From: an uncultured Pseudomonadales bacterium | Lineage (GTDB): Bacteria; Pseudomonadota; Gammaproteobacteria; Pseudomonadales; Cellvibrionaceae | Reading direction: 5' to 3' | Assembly (NCBI GenBank): GCA_947487765.1 | Contig: CANKXO010000006.1 | Location: forward strand, 124,001 to 188,000 | DNA length: 64,000 bases | Shown: one piece after another, positions 29,002-38,109 of the stretch | Numbering within the stretch: the first letter of the stretch is position 1 | Layout of the letters: each line of letters opens with the position of its first letter | Notes under the pieces: model-generated | Told to the model about the DNA's origin: nothing | Seen by the model: only the letters and a program-made list of their open reading frames with translations | Database searches by the model: none | Position numbers and translations under genes: made by a program

Positions 29002-29150
29002 CTTAAAAAGGTAAGGGTAACTAGCTGCCTATCAAAGTTGCTAGAAATGTTTCTGTGATTATTACCTTGAAAAATTGCCAGCTGCCTTAACCTTTATTAT
29101 TACCGTTTTAGTTTTTATCTCTCATTGAATACTTTCTAAGATATTACTTT

Positions 29151-30455
29151 ATGTCTATTTGTCGTCTCGATACTTCAGCATCAACATTTAATCTTGAATT
29201 AGATAATTTACTGGCATGGGAGTCAGTATCTGACCCTCATGTTGCCGAAACAGTTGCGACGATTATTCATGATGTTCGTTCGAGTGGCGATAAAGCGGTT
29301 ATCGAATACACGAATCGTTTCGATCGTCGCCAGGTAGCATCAATTACTGAATTAAGAGTAACGGCAGATGCCTTGCAGGAAGCGTTAAATACTATTCCTG
29401 CTGAGCAACGAGAAGCGCTGGAAATAGCAGCCGAGCGGGTAAAGCGTTATCACGAACATCAGCGTCAAGACTCTTGGCAATTTACGGAAGATGACGGCAC
29501 TGTCCTTGGTCAAAAAATTACAGCAATGGATCGCGTAGGACTTTATGTGCCTGGTGGTAAAGCTTCTTACCCTTCATCCGTATTAATGAATGCGATTCCT
29601 GCAAAAGTTGCGGGTGTGGCTCAGGTAGTTATGGTGGTACCTGCACCTGATAATGAATTGAGTCCAATGGTACTGGCTGCAGCAGCAATAGCGGGTGTTG
29701 ATGAAATCTATACAATTGGTGGAGCACAAGCCATTGCCGCATTGGCGTATGGAACCGATACAATCACCAAAGTCGATAAAATTGTTGGCCCTGGTAATAT
29801 CTATGTTGCAACCGCAAAGCGAGCTGTCTTTGGCCAAGTGGCCATCGATATGATTGCTGGTCCGTCTGAAATTTTGGTTGTATGCGATGGTAAGACTGAT
29901 CCAGACTGGATTGCGATGGATCTATTTTCTCAAGCTGAACACGATGAGCAAGCACAAGCGATTTTAATCAGTACTGATAAGACATTTCTTGAGCAAGTGG
30001 AAAAAAGTATTGAAAAATTGCTGCCAGATATGTCGCGTAAAGAAATTATTCGGCAGTCTCTGGATAATCGTGGAGCCTTAATTCAGGCAAAAGATAAACA
30101 GGATGTGATTAATTTAATTAACCGCATCGCGCCAGAACATTTAGAGTTGTCAGTGGCTGATCCGGAAAGTTATGTCGATGATATTCGTCATGCGGGCGCT
30201 ATCTTTATGGGGCGTTATACGTCAGAAGCATTAGGTGATTATTGTGCTGGTCCTAACCATGTGTTGCCAACATCAGGTACGGCTCGATTCTCATCTCCTT
30301 TAGGCGTGTATGATTTTCAAAAACGCAGCTCAATTATTCACTGTTCGGCAGAGGGTGCGAATACCTTAGGGAAAATAGCGTCAGTATTAGCTAGAGGTGA
30401 GTCGTTGGAAGCGCATGCCAGATCGGCAGAGTATCGAGTTAAAGACGATAAATAA
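29151..30455 (+). CDS. hisD: Histidinol dehydrogenase
   Basis: 434 residues. [49 protein letters not shown] and [17 protein letters not shown], with its Gln/His zinc ligands, and [14 protein letters not shown] are all present. It oxidises histidinol to histidine in two NAD steps. It follows hisG after 149 bp and ends at a strong bidirectional terminator. In pseudomonads hisC follows; here it is absent, and a HisC-like gene lies at 45228. Confidence 0.97.
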   Translation: MSICRLDTSASTFNLELDNLLAWESVSDPHVAETVATIIHDVRSSGDKAVIEYTNRFDRRQVASITELRVTADALQEALNTIPAEQREALEIAAERVKRYHEHQRQDSWQFTEDDGTVLGQKITAMDRVGLYVPGGKASYPSSVLMNAIPAKVAGVAQVVMVVPAPDNELSPMVLAAAAIAGVDEIYTIGGAQAIAALAYGTDTITKVDKIVGPGNIYVATAKRAVFGQVAIDMIAGPSEILVVCDGKTDPDWIAMDLFSQAEHDEQAQAILISTDKTFLEQVEKSIEKLLPDMSRKEIIRQSLDNRGALIQAKDKQDVINLINRIAPEHLELSVADPESYVDDIRHAGAIFMGRYTSEALGDYCAGPNHVLPTSGTARFSSPLGVYDFQKRSSIIHCSAEGANTLGKIASVLARGESLEAHARSAEYRVKDDK

Positions 30456-30474
30456 CGTATATTTTTTTGCGAAA

Positions 30475-30507
30475 TAAAAAAGCCCAAGTTTTTGCTTGGG
30501 CTTTTTA
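30475..30507. terminator. Bidirectional terminator between hisD and exported protein gene
   Basis: AGCCCAAG (30481-30488) pairs with CTTGGGCT (30495-30502); an A-run lies before and a T-run after, so it works for hisD on the plus strand and for the 30512 gene on the minus strand. Confidence 0.9.
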
Positions 30508-30511
30508 GTTT

Positions 30512-31513
30512 TTAATTTAAAACGAATAAGTTATATATAGGTGAGCCTATTTGATATGGCGTTCCTGCAAGACTACCGCCCGTTTGTCCATTTACACTGT
30601 AGTAAACAACTCTATTTGGAGTCGTAGAAAATGTGCCAGAGCCAAACGTTTCTACTGTGCCAATACCTTGTATGCGTATACGTGATGATCCTCGTGAGCG
30701 GTGCTCTACGCGAAAAGGCGTTTGACCAAAATTAATGCCGTTAGCTTCATAGCCTGTTCCAATCGTATATATTCGTGAAACTATTGCTGTTCTCGTTGTT
30801 GATCCTGTTTCATCATGTGTGGTTGTAGTTTGTATTACATTTCTTAAAGCCCCTTCACCAGTGAAGTTATCTATGGTTTCAAAGGTTCTCGGATTCGGAT
30901 CAACGATTGGAGTTAAAGTCGTTGGGTCGTATGTTGTCGAGCTATGAGCATAAATTGTGTAGCTAGTGTCATCTGTGCCATCAATTCCTTTGCTGACGGA
31001 GATAATATTACCGCCTTGATCGACTGTAACACTGCCATAAGCAGCAAAGTAAGAGAAAGCTCTATCCGTTCCGTTAATTGTTAACGTTTCATTGGCGCCG
31101 TTTTCATAACGTAGGCGAATGCTATACGTAGTTGTACCATTATCATTATCTCGTCTTAGCACCACAAAGTTACGTGGTTGGCCAGATGTAGAAAATGGCA
31201 TGACAAAGCTCGAGTAATTTATTGGGGGGGGATTAGTATTGCCTCCGGAATTTTCCAAAGAGGTTACGCGATTATCTAAGTCATCAATCTTGACAGTATT
31301 CTCATAAATAGAATAAATGTTAGTGATAACGTCATCAGTATTCACTGATATATTTTCAGCATTTCTTTCAACTTGTTCCTCTAATGTTGCGGGTGTAGTT
31401 GTAGTGGTTGGCAGAGGGATATTAGGTGGATCAAAGTTATCATCAGCATGAGAGAAAGAGGCTGCTCCTGCTGAAATCATTAAGGCCATTAAGAGTGATA
31501 ATTGTTTTTTCAT
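30512..31513 (-). CDS. Exported protein with coiled-coil stalk, unknown function
   Basis: 333 residues with a clear signal peptide (1-23, cleaved after FSHA). A Thr/Pro-rich stretch is followed by a heptad-like coiled-coil (about residues 45-90, with NAENISVNTDDVITNIYSIYENTVKIDDLDNRVTSLE), then a Thr/Asn/Gly-rich domain likely made of beta strands. The same signal-stalk plan occurs in the neighbouring 31616 gene, so the two probably form related surface or periplasmic assemblies. I do not recognise a family. Each gene has its own terminator with almost the same stem. Confidence 0.75.
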   Translation of the reverse strand: MKKQLSLLMALMISAGAASFSHADDNFDPPNIPLPTTTTTPATLEEQVERNAENISVNTDDVITNIYSIYENTVKIDDLDNRVTSLENSGGNTNPPPINYSSFVMPFSTSGQPRNFVVLRRDNDNGTTTYSIRLRYENGANETLTINGTDRAFSYFAAYGSVTVDQGGNIISVSKGIDGTDDTSYTIYAHSSTTYDPTTLTPIVDPNPRTFETIDNFTGEGALRNVIQTTTTHDETGSTTRTAIVSRIYTIGTGYEANGINFGQTPFRVEHRSRGSSRIRIQGIGTVETFGSGTFSTTPNRVVYYSVNGQTGGSLAGTPYQIGSPIYNLFVLN

Positions 31514-31573
31514 AAAATACTTCCTGAATTTAGCGAATAAAATATTAAAACTGTTTGTTATGTTATTATAAAA

Positions 31574-31602
31574 AATAAGCCCAAATTGCTCTTGGGCTTA
31601 TT
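31574..31602 (-). terminator. Rho-independent terminator after beta-helix gene
   Basis: AATAAGCCCAA pairs perfectly with TTGGGCTTATT (11 bp, 7-base loop). Read on the minus strand the stem is followed by a run of T. The inner stem AAGCCCAA is the same as in the terminator at 30475-30507. Confidence 0.88.
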
Positions 31603-31615
31603 AAATGTTGTTTAT

Positions 31616-32875
31616 TTAAAATGTAGTACAATTTGCATCAATGGTGCCAGACACTGTTGGGTTGGCTTGATAATAAGATAATGCATTTCCTGGGCAGTTT
31701 ACATCACCATTAATAGAGCTGGCTCCAGAAGTGAGTAATGTTCCTAACGCATTAATAGTTAGATCTCCATTAATAGTGACAGGGCCAGTAGTTGATCTGA
31801 GCCTAATTGTTCCCTGGTTAAATGCTAAGACATTACCTGTTACAACAGTATCTCTTAGTTCCACTTGAGAAAATGTTCCTGCCGAAATACCACCGTTTAC
31901 AGTAAGTGTGCCTCTCTCACTACGGAATTGGGAGCCATGAAAGGCTTCGACTGCATTAGCGGTAAGTGATGTATTCGTTATAGTGTTAGTTCCTTCCTGA
32001 ACGCGCACTGTGCCATTTCTATAGATACCTACACCTGCAACACCATTATCTCCAGTTAATGTGTTGTTTTCACGAATTTCAGCAACGGCAGCATCAGTAA
32101 TTAATGCACTATAGCTGCTATTATTTTGAATCGTATTTCCTGACATTTGTACGGTAGATGAGTGGCTTGCCCAAATACCAATAACGGTATTTTCAATCGT
32201 GCTATTTTTTAATAATACAGATGCATTATTTAACAATCTAAGGCCAGCGCTAAAACCATTGGTTGTTGCATCACGCAATGTCATGTTATCGATAATAATA
32301 TTATTAGCGCCAATCAGCGTGACAGTATTTGTTATTGATGAACGATATTCGTTATTTGTAATCTCTGAGTCATAAGCAATTGATGCGCCGGCCCCTGTGC
32401 CAACCAATGAAATATTATCTCGTGTAATAACCAGAGTTTCTGTACAGGCTCCTGTAATGTCTAATGTCAGTTGCCCATAAGCTGGCGCAGATGCGATAAC
32501 ACTCGAGATAGTTTGCGAGCTACAATCTACGGGAAGAGTTGTCGATATTGGGTCTATGGCGCTTTCAAGTGCAGTTACACGAGAGGTTAGGGTTGATACG
32601 TTCGCACTGTTTGTAGAAATATTAACGGCATTATTGGTGATGCTGTTGGTATTGGTAGTAATGTTGCCTGTATTAGCTGTAATATTGTTTTCATTAGTAA
32701 TAATTGCTGTGCCATTGTTATTAACACCAGTTACCACATCCTGAAAATTTTGGTTTACCTCTGCGGCTACGGCAGGTTGTCCACTGGTAAAGGTATTCGT
32801 TACAGCGACACCTTGGGCGAAACTTAACGATGAGGCAAGAGCTAGTGTTGAAAATAAAAGAAACTGCTTTTTCAT
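31616..32875 (-). CDS. Exported right-handed beta-helix protein with heptad stalk
   Basis: 419 residues. A signal peptide ends at SFAQG. VTNTFTSGQPAVAAEVNQNFQDV is a short motif common before collar or stalk regions in fibre-like proteins. Residues about 55-110 are an exact seven-residue repeat (NITANTG, NITTNTN, SITNNAV, NISTNSA, NVSTLTS, RVTALES), a trimeric coiled-coil pattern. Residues about 150-400 are Asn/Thr/Gly-rich with repeating short strands (TLRDATTNGFSAGLRLLNNA, NTIQNNSS) typical of right-handed parallel beta-helices. It is 39 bp after the small lipoprotein gene and probably co-transcribed. Confidence 0.82.
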   Translation of the reverse strand: MKKQFLLFSTLALASSLSFAQGVAVTNTFTSGQPAVAAEVNQNFQDVVTGVNNNGTAIITNENNITANTGNITTNTNSITNNAVNISTNSANVSTLTSRVTALESAIDPISTTLPVDCSSQTISSVIASAPAYGQLTLDITGACTETLVITRDNISLVGTGAGASIAYDSEITNNEYRSSITNTVTLIGANNIIIDNMTLRDATTNGFSAGLRLLNNASVLLKNSTIENTVIGIWASHSSTVQMSGNTIQNNSSYSALITDAAVAEIRENNTLTGDNGVAGVGIYRNGTVRVQEGTNTITNTSLTANAVEAFHGSQFRSERGTLTVNGGISAGTFSQVELRDTVVTGNVLAFNQGTIRLRSTTGPVTINGDLTINALGTLLTSGASSINGDVNCPGNALSYYQANPTVSGTIDANCTTF

Positions 32876-32914
32876 AAATCTATTCCTAAATTAAATACGT
32901 CATTAATTTTTTTA

Positions 32915-33082
32915 CTATTGCCAGTTGGAATCATCCCAATTGGTATCATCCCATGTTGTTCTTTCTGCGGGTGGTGTTTCGGGCTCAGAATCAGACGATC
33001 CTCCACCACCTCCACCGCCACAGGCAGTGAGAATCGAAAAGCAACCTATGACTAATAGGTACTTGATTGCGCTTACATTCAT
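32915..33082 (-). CDS. 55-residue lipoprotein with Gly run and WDD repeats
   Basis: A reading frame too short for standard caller cut-offs. The start ATG (33080-33082) has GGAG six bases upstream. The product has a signal segment (KYLLVIGCFSILTAC) ending in a lipobox with Cys21, then a run of seven glycines, an acidic Pro/Ser linker and the tandem repeat WDDTN-WDDSN-WQ at the C-terminus. The Gly run after the Cys is common in surface lipoproteins of marine gammaproteobacteria. It sits first in a likely operon with the beta-helix protein and could anchor it. The function is inference. Confidence 0.75.
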   Translation of the reverse strand: MNVSAIKYLLVIGCFSILTACGGGGGGGSSDSEPETPPAERTTWDDTNWDDSNWQ

Positions 33083-33359
33083 ACAATCTCCATTTAGTGT
33101 GAGTAAAAGAGTTAACGTAAAAGTTTTGGGTAATTTTTTTAAAGCGGAGATGGGTAAAGCTAATAATGGCAGGCTTACTATCTACATCTACTGCTTCCCT
33201 GTACATTTTTATTGGTCCTGATAATGACTAAAGCTCATAACTAATTGTTTGGCTAGCTTAATTGATTCTAATGGGGTGGTCAATAATTAATCGTTTTTCG
33301 ATTTAATATCTATTTTTGCAGCTATGCAGATATGAATATTGGCACTTTAAACGACTTTT

Positions 33360-33377
33360 TTGTGATGCGCATCACAA
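33360..33377. promoter_or_regulatory. Perfect CRP/Vfr-type palindrome
   Basis: An 18-bp perfect palindrome containing TGTGA-TGCGCA-TCACA, the exact CRP consensus layout. It overlaps the stop codon of the degS-like gene and lies about 280 bp before the small lipoprotein gene, on whose upstream side it falls. A role in cAMP control of that exported-protein operon is inference; a hairpin role is less likely because it has no loop. Confidence 0.55.
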
Positions 33378-34508
33378 TTCTTTGGGTCTTTTGGCTGCGA
33401 TTGCCGTGAGTAGCTGTTTTTCACCATTACGAATGGCCGTGATTTGAACTTTATCATTTGGTCTGACTTGAGCGATCAGATTCATGGCTTCGCGACCATT
33501 GCCAATGGCTTTATCGTTGATATGAGTGATGATATCCCCAGGTTGTAGGCCTGCTTTATCAGCGGGACCATTAGGGTAGGCAATAGTGACTAATACTCCA
33601 CTGTTTGTGCCTAGGTTGTAATTGCGAATAACGTTGGGATTGAGTGTCCTGGCTTCTATACCCAACCAACCTCTTATAGCCTCTCCTGATGTGACGATAT
33701 CGTTCATAATATTCACAGCGATATCAGCTGGAATGGCAAAACCAATCCCTATTGATGTGCCATCGTTATTGCGATCAAGAATAGCGGTATTGATGCCTAA
33801 GAGGTTGCCTTTAGTGTCAATTAGCGCACCGCCTGAATTACCAGGGTTAATGGCCGCGTCAGTCTGAATAAAATTTTCATAGACGTTCAAGCCAAGCCCA
33901 TGTCTACCCGTTGCAGAGATAATGCCTTGGGTCACGGTTTGGCCAACATTAAAAGGGTTCCCTATAGCCAGTACGACATCACCAATATGCGCACGTTGGG
34001 GTTCTCCTAGAATAATTGTTTGGATATTTCCCGCAGGGATTTTAAGGACAGCGAGGTCAGTTGCTTCATCTGAACCTACAACGGTTGCTTTTAAGTTACG
34101 CCCATCATAGAGGGTGACGAAAATCTCTTCTGCTTCAGCAATGACATGGTGATTAGTTAGTAGATAACCCTCTTGGTTAACAATAACGCCAGACCCCAAT
34201 GCAGAAGACATTCTTTGTTGTTTGGGGACGTCTGCACTATTAAAAAAGTGGCGAAACAGAGGGTCGTCGAACAAGGGGTTACGGGGTAAGTTAACCCTCT
34301 TGCGAGTAGAGATGTTAACCACTGCTGGCGCTGCTTTGTTTACAGCAATAGCATAGGAAGTCGGCTGATGTGAACTAGCGGGCATGAAAAAACCAATGAC
34401 TTTCTGCCCAAAGGCATAACGTAGTTCAGGTACCGCGAGCGTCACCCCTAGCCCAATAAACAAGCCGAGTATTATGGGGAGGATGATATAGCTAGTGAAA
34501 TGACGCAT
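33372..34508 (-). CDS. DegS/AlgW-type serine protease
   Basis: 378 residues. An N-terminal membrane anchor (about 6-28) precedes a trypsin-like domain: His in LLTNHHVI, Asp in ATDLAVLKI and Ser in INPGNSGGAL. One PDZ domain follows (about 275-365, RGWLGIEARTLN to ITAIRNG). A single PDZ and a membrane anchor mark the DegS/AlgW branch, which senses misfolded outer membrane proteins and cleaves the anti-sigma factor for RpoE/AlgU. The upstream neighbour is yhcB (zapG), 16 bp away, as in many gammaproteobacteria. Confidence 0.94.
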   Translation of the reverse strand: MRHFTSYIILPIILGLFIGLGVTLAVPELRYAFGQKVIGFFMPASSHQPTSYAIAVNKAAPAVVNISTRKRVNLPRNPLFDDPLFRHFFNSADVPKQQRMSSALGSGVIVNQEGYLLTNHHVIAEAEEIFVTLYDGRNLKATVVGSDEATDLAVLKIPAGNIQTIILGEPQRAHIGDVVLAIGNPFNVGQTVTQGIISATGRHGLGLNVYENFIQTDAAINPGNSGGALIDTKGNLLGINTAILDRNNDGTSIGIGFAIPADIAVNIMNDIVTSGEAIRGWLGIEARTLNPNVIRNYNLGTNSGVLVTIAYPNGPADKAGLQPGDIITHINDKAIGNGREAMNLIAQVRPNDKVQITAIRNGEKQLLTAIAAKRPKEL

Positions 34509-34524
34509 TGTGTGTTTTTTTTTG

Positions 34525-34998
34525 CTAGCCTACTTTAGGCGCGTCAGGTTTGGGATACTCATCTTCCTCATTAAGCCCAAAGTTTTCGCTCAGTGTGCCT
34601 TCTTTGCCTGGTGTTTTCGGTGCCCAGTCTCTGGGTGGTTGGAAGTCACTTTCATTCATTGATTCTTCGGTGAGTAATTCGTCTCCACCTTCAGCATTTT
34701 TGAGCAACTGGCGGCTAATATCGACATTGGCCAATTTCAAGGCATCACTGGCAAGATGTTCATGGACATCTCTATAGCTTTCCGTCAGTGTGTTAACAAG
34801 TTTGGCTGTCTGGGCAAAATGCTCAGTGACTTCTTGCTGGTATTCAGTTAGATGATTCTCCGCGTCCTGTAGCTTAGTTTCCAGTGATTTGGCTTTTTGT
34901 TCTTGTGGTGATAGTACACGACTTAGTAGCGCACCAATAATGCACCCAACAACTAAGCTAATAACGGCAGCGCTGATCAATGTATAAAGTGAAAACAC
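34525..34998 (-). CDS. zapG: YhcB/ZapG-family (DUF1043) protein
   Basis: 157 residues. An N-terminal membrane helix (about 6-28, with LVVGCIIGALLSR) is followed by a coiled-coil (about 32-100) and a disordered acidic tail. The phrases TEHFAQTAKLVNTLTESYRDVHEHLA are diagnostic of DUF1043, known as YhcB or ZapG, which links cell division, envelope growth and shape. It lies 16 bp before the degS-like gene. The tail is rich in Glu/Pro and not conserved. Confidence 0.93.
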   Translation of the reverse strand: MFSLYTLISAAVISLVVGCIIGALLSRVLSPQEQKAKSLETKLQDAENHLTEYQQEVTEHFAQTAKLVNTLTESYRDVHEHLASDALKLANVDISRQLLKNAEGGDELLTEESMNESDFQPPRDWAPKTPGKEGTLSENFGLNEEDEYPKPDAPKVG

Positions 34999-35399
34999 AA
35001 AATTCTCCTGAAGGTTCTAGTTGGTTTACGCTCAAAAGCTGTTCCATAAGCTTTTAAGTGTTAAATCGGGATCATAACACTTGGAGCACGACTATTTTGC
35101 TTATCAAATCGGCTATTCGCTATGATATTTGCCTATTATACGTCCTCCCGCCAATAAAAGCTGATAACAATTTCTGCTTATTGAGGGCTCGATACCTACA
35201 AAATGGCGGTTAATTGATTTGCTTCAATGGTAGTTGCTAAATCTTAAGCTTATTTGCGTGTTGGAGTAAGATCGGAGTATAGCGCGGCTGTTGCTGCCAA
35301 CCCTAATGTAAATCGCCTCTTGTCAATAAACGGCGGCCTAGCTACAGTAGCGATTCAAGGTATTATCTCTTTATTTGGCTCGCTATTTGGACGCTGTTT
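34999..35399. other. 401-bp divergent spacer between zapG and zapE
   Basis: No coding region with support was seen. The stretch holds promoters for both divergent genes. It contains an inverted repeat AAGTGTTA (35056-35063) and TAACACTT (35075-35082) with an 11-base spacer, which could be an operator; its regulator is unknown. Confidence 0.5.
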
Positions 35400-36512
35400 A
35401 TGAATTTATCGCCCCTGCAACGTTATCAGCAGGATTTAAACGAATCAGGGTTTACCCATGATGTTGCACAACAACTCGCTGTAGAAAAACTGGACTCGCT
35501 TTATAGTAAATTAATCAATGCTCATCAGCGAGAGCAAAGCTTCTTGCCAAAAGTGTTTAAAACGCTGGGTTTTAGTCGAACTGAGGATCCTGAGAAAGGG
35601 CTTTATTTTTGGGGAGGCGTAGGTCGAGGTAAGACCTACCTTATGGATATTTTTTATGAAAGTTTACCGTTTGAACGAAAAATGCGGGTGCACTTTCATC
35701 GATTTATGCGCAGAGTCCATCAAGAATTAAAGTCTTTACAGCAGCAAAAAAATCCACTGGATATTGTTGCCCAACGCTTGGCAGATGATGCTAGAGTGAT
35801 TTGTTTCGATGAGTTTTTTGTTTCTGATATTACTGATGCCATGATATTGGCCTCTCTTTTGGAGGGCCTGTTTAATCGTGGTGTTTCTTTAGTGGCGACA
35901 TCGAATATTGTGCCTGATGGGCTTTACAAAGATGGTTTGCAAAGGGCGCGCTTTTTACCGGCCATTGATTTGCTCAACCGGCACACCGAAGTGGTTAATG
36001 TCGATGGCGGGACAGATTATCGCTTGCGATTATTAGAGCAGGCAGAGCTTTATCACTGGCCCTTGGATAAGGACGCTGATATCAGCTTGAAGTCCAGCTT
36101 TGAAAGCTTGGTGCCAGATATCAATGAGGTTGTAGAAAATATCGGTTTAGATATCGAAGGTCGAGAAATTAGGGCACGTTACCATGCGGAAGATGTAGTT
36201 TGGTTTGATTTTCTCGCACTGTGTGATGGTCCTCGCTCACAGAATGACTATATTGAAATCGCGATGGAGTACCATGAAGTGTTAATTTCGGATATTCCAG
36301 AATTGACAGAAAAGAGGGAAGATCAGGCCCGTCGTTTGATCAATTTAGTCGATGAGTTTTATGACCGCAGTGTCAAACTTATTATTTCTGCAGAAAAGCC
36401 TATTCACGAATTATACAGCGGTAGTCGTTTGACTTTTGAGTTTGAACGTACAATGAGCCGTTTGTTGGAAATGCAAAGTCATGAGTATTTAGCAAGACCC
36501 CATAAACCCTAA
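35400..36512 (+). CDS. zapE: Cell division ATPase ZapE (AFG1 family)
   Basis: 370 residues. Walker A is GGVGRGKT (residues 72-79), Walker B is VICFDEFFVSD, and TSNIVPDGLYKDGLQRARFLPAI is the AFG1 signature. ZapE is a cytoplasmic AAA-like ATPase that acts on FtsZ at late division, notably under heat or low oxygen. It is divergent from zapG across 401 bp, which is the common gammaproteobacterial layout. The ATG has a weak ribosome binding site. Confidence 0.95.
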   Translation: MNLSPLQRYQQDLNESGFTHDVAQQLAVEKLDSLYSKLINAHQREQSFLPKVFKTLGFSRTEDPEKGLYFWGGVGRGKTYLMDIFYESLPFERKMRVHFHRFMRRVHQELKSLQQQKNPLDIVAQRLADDARVICFDEFFVSDITDAMILASLLEGLFNRGVSLVATSNIVPDGLYKDGLQRARFLPAIDLLNRHTEVVNVDGGTDYRLRLLEQAELYHWPLDKDADISLKSSFESLVPDINEVVENIGLDIEGREIRARYHAEDVVWFDFLALCDGPRSQNDYIEIAMEYHEVLISDIPELTEKREDQARRLINLVDEFYDRSVKLIISAEKPIHELYSGSRLTFEFERTMSRLLEMQSHEYLARPHKP

Positions 36513-36562
36513 TATAGTATCTCGACCTAATTTTTTTACAGTAAAGATAATAGGAATGATTT

Positions 36563-37279
36563 GTGTTATTTGAAAAAGTATTACAACTTCCGTGCCACGG
36601 GGTAATTGCTGCTTCAATAAAGAGCGTCTCAATAGTGGATAAATTATCGCTACTTTCCAATGAAGAAGCGCAGCGCGCGAATCGTTTTCGACGAGAGGAG
36701 GACAAACAACGTTATATTTTGGCTCACGCTCTTAAACGTTATTGCCTGTCTCGATTGTTAAATACCACGGCTGCTCAATTGGTTTTTTCGAATGGTGCTA
36801 AGGGTAAGCCGCATTGTGAAAGCCTAAATGCTCCTTCTTTTAATATTTCTCATAGTGGTGATTGGGTCTTGCTAGGTCTTTCTTCGAAAGGCGATATTGG
36901 TGTTGATGTAGAAGCCTCTGATCGCGAAGTGAGTGATGCTGTTGCTAATTATGCGTTAACTAAAGAGCAGCTTATTGATGTTAATCAATTCAATAAACCA
37001 CACAATCAATTTATGATTTATTGGACACAGAAAGAGGCCATTAGCAAAGCGTTGGGCTTAGGTTTATCAATAGATTTTCAAACGGTTGAGTGTTCGGGCG
37101 TTTTAGGCAATAGCATATTAGAGCACTCAAATGAAACTCTCTATGTGCATAGTCGATGTTCAGGGAACTATATGTTTTCTATAGCCTCAACAGTCAATGA
37201 TGATTTAACATTTTATGCGCTGAATTCCTGGACAAAAGCAGGGTTATTGCTGGAAACAATGCTAAATACTCCAGAATGA
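36563..37279 (+). CDS. 4'-phosphopantetheinyl transferase, Sfp type
   Basis: 238 residues from a GTG with AGGA seven bases upstream. Magnesium-binding GDIGVDVEA and the WTQKEAISKALGLGL helix are the two hallmarks, and FNISHSGDWVLLGLS is the third conserved element. These enzymes activate acyl, peptidyl or aryl carrier proteins by moving phosphopantetheine from CoA. Sfp types usually serve secondary metabolism or alpha-aminoadipate pathways, but no carrier-protein synthase is nearby. Confidence 0.93.
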   Translation: MLFEKVLQLPCHGVIAASIKSVSIVDKLSLLSNEEAQRANRFRREEDKQRYILAHALKRYCLSRLLNTTAAQLVFSNGAKGKPHCESLNAPSFNISHSGDWVLLGLSSKGDIGVDVEASDREVSDAVANYALTKEQLIDVNQFNKPHNQFMIYWTQKEAISKALGLGLSIDFQTVECSGVLGNSILEHSNETLYVHSRCSGNYMFSIASTVNDDLTFYALNSWTKAGLLLETMLNTPE

Positions 37280-37368
37280 GCTAATATGTTACAGGAATAT
37301 GTAACTATTATAAAAATCAAAATTTTTTAATATTTACCTTTGGTTTATTAATAAACAGGTTTATAAAA

Positions 37369-38097
37369 TTGATAGATATTCATTGCCATTTTTTACCCGG
37401 TATTGATGATGGGCCCGATACGCTGGAAGAATCATTAGATCTAGCTCGCTTGGCTGTGAAAAATGGCATAACGCATACGGTTATTACTCCTCATATTCAT
37501 GCAGGTCGTTGGGAAAACACCTCACCAATTATTAAAGCAATTGCTTTAGATTTTAAGCGTGCATTATTAGAAAACGATATTCCTTTACAGGTTGGTGTCG
37601 CTGCTGAAGTGCGTATAGGTGTTGAAATAATGGATCAGATCAACAACCGCCAAATCCCTTTTCTTGGCCGTTGGGGCAACAAAAAAGTGATGTTGTTAGA
37701 AATGCCTCATAGTCATGTGCCTATGGGAATTGAACGTTTGGTAAGTTGGTTGTTGGAGCGTAATATTTTACCGATGGTTGCGCACCCTGAGCGCAATAAA
37801 GATATTCATCGACGCTTGAGTAAGCTCGATCCATTAATTGAAATGGGCTGCCTTTTTCAGGTCACGGCTAGTTCTGTTGCTGGCCAATTTGGTGAGCCTT
37901 CGCGAACAAGAGCCATTCAGCTCTTGGAAAAAGGGGTTGTCACTGTTCTGGCATCCGATGCACATAATGCAAAATATCGTCCGCCCGAACTGCATCGTGG
38001 TCGTGATGCAGCAGCAGAAATTATCGGTGAAGATGGTGCTTATCGGTTAGTGCTTGATAATCCATGGGCAATTGTTAGTGATCAATTTGCAACATAG
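37369..38097 (+). CDS. CpsB/CapC-type tyrosine-protein phosphatase (PHP fold)
   Basis: 242 residues from a TTG preceded by CAGG. IDIHCHFLPGIDDGP is the opening metal-binding motif of the CpsB/CapC family, with TVITPHIH, PMVAHPERN and VLASDAHNAKYRPP as the other metal ligands. These manganese-dependent phosphatases reverse tyrosine autophosphorylation of polysaccharide co-polymerases and so tune capsule or exopolysaccharide length. No polysaccharide genes are in the window, so its partner kinase is elsewhere. It converges on pgi with a 12-bp gap. Confidence 0.92.
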   Translation: MIDIHCHFLPGIDDGPDTLEESLDLARLAVKNGITHTVITPHIHAGRWENTSPIIKAIALDFKRALLENDIPLQVGVAAEVRIGVEIMDQINNRQIPFLGRWGNKKVMLLEMPHSHVPMGIERLVSWLLERNILPMVAHPERNKDIHRRLSKLDPLIEMGCLFQVTASSVAGQFGEPSRTRAIQLLEKGVVTVLASDAHNAKYRPPELHRGRDAAAEIIGEDGAYRLVLDNPWAIVSDQFAT

Positions 38098-38109
38098 CTT
38101 TTCTATTTT

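Noticed and set aside
33360-33377. Terminator for the degS-like gene
   Set aside because: The palindrome has no loop and no T-run on the minus strand, so a protein-binding site is more likely.
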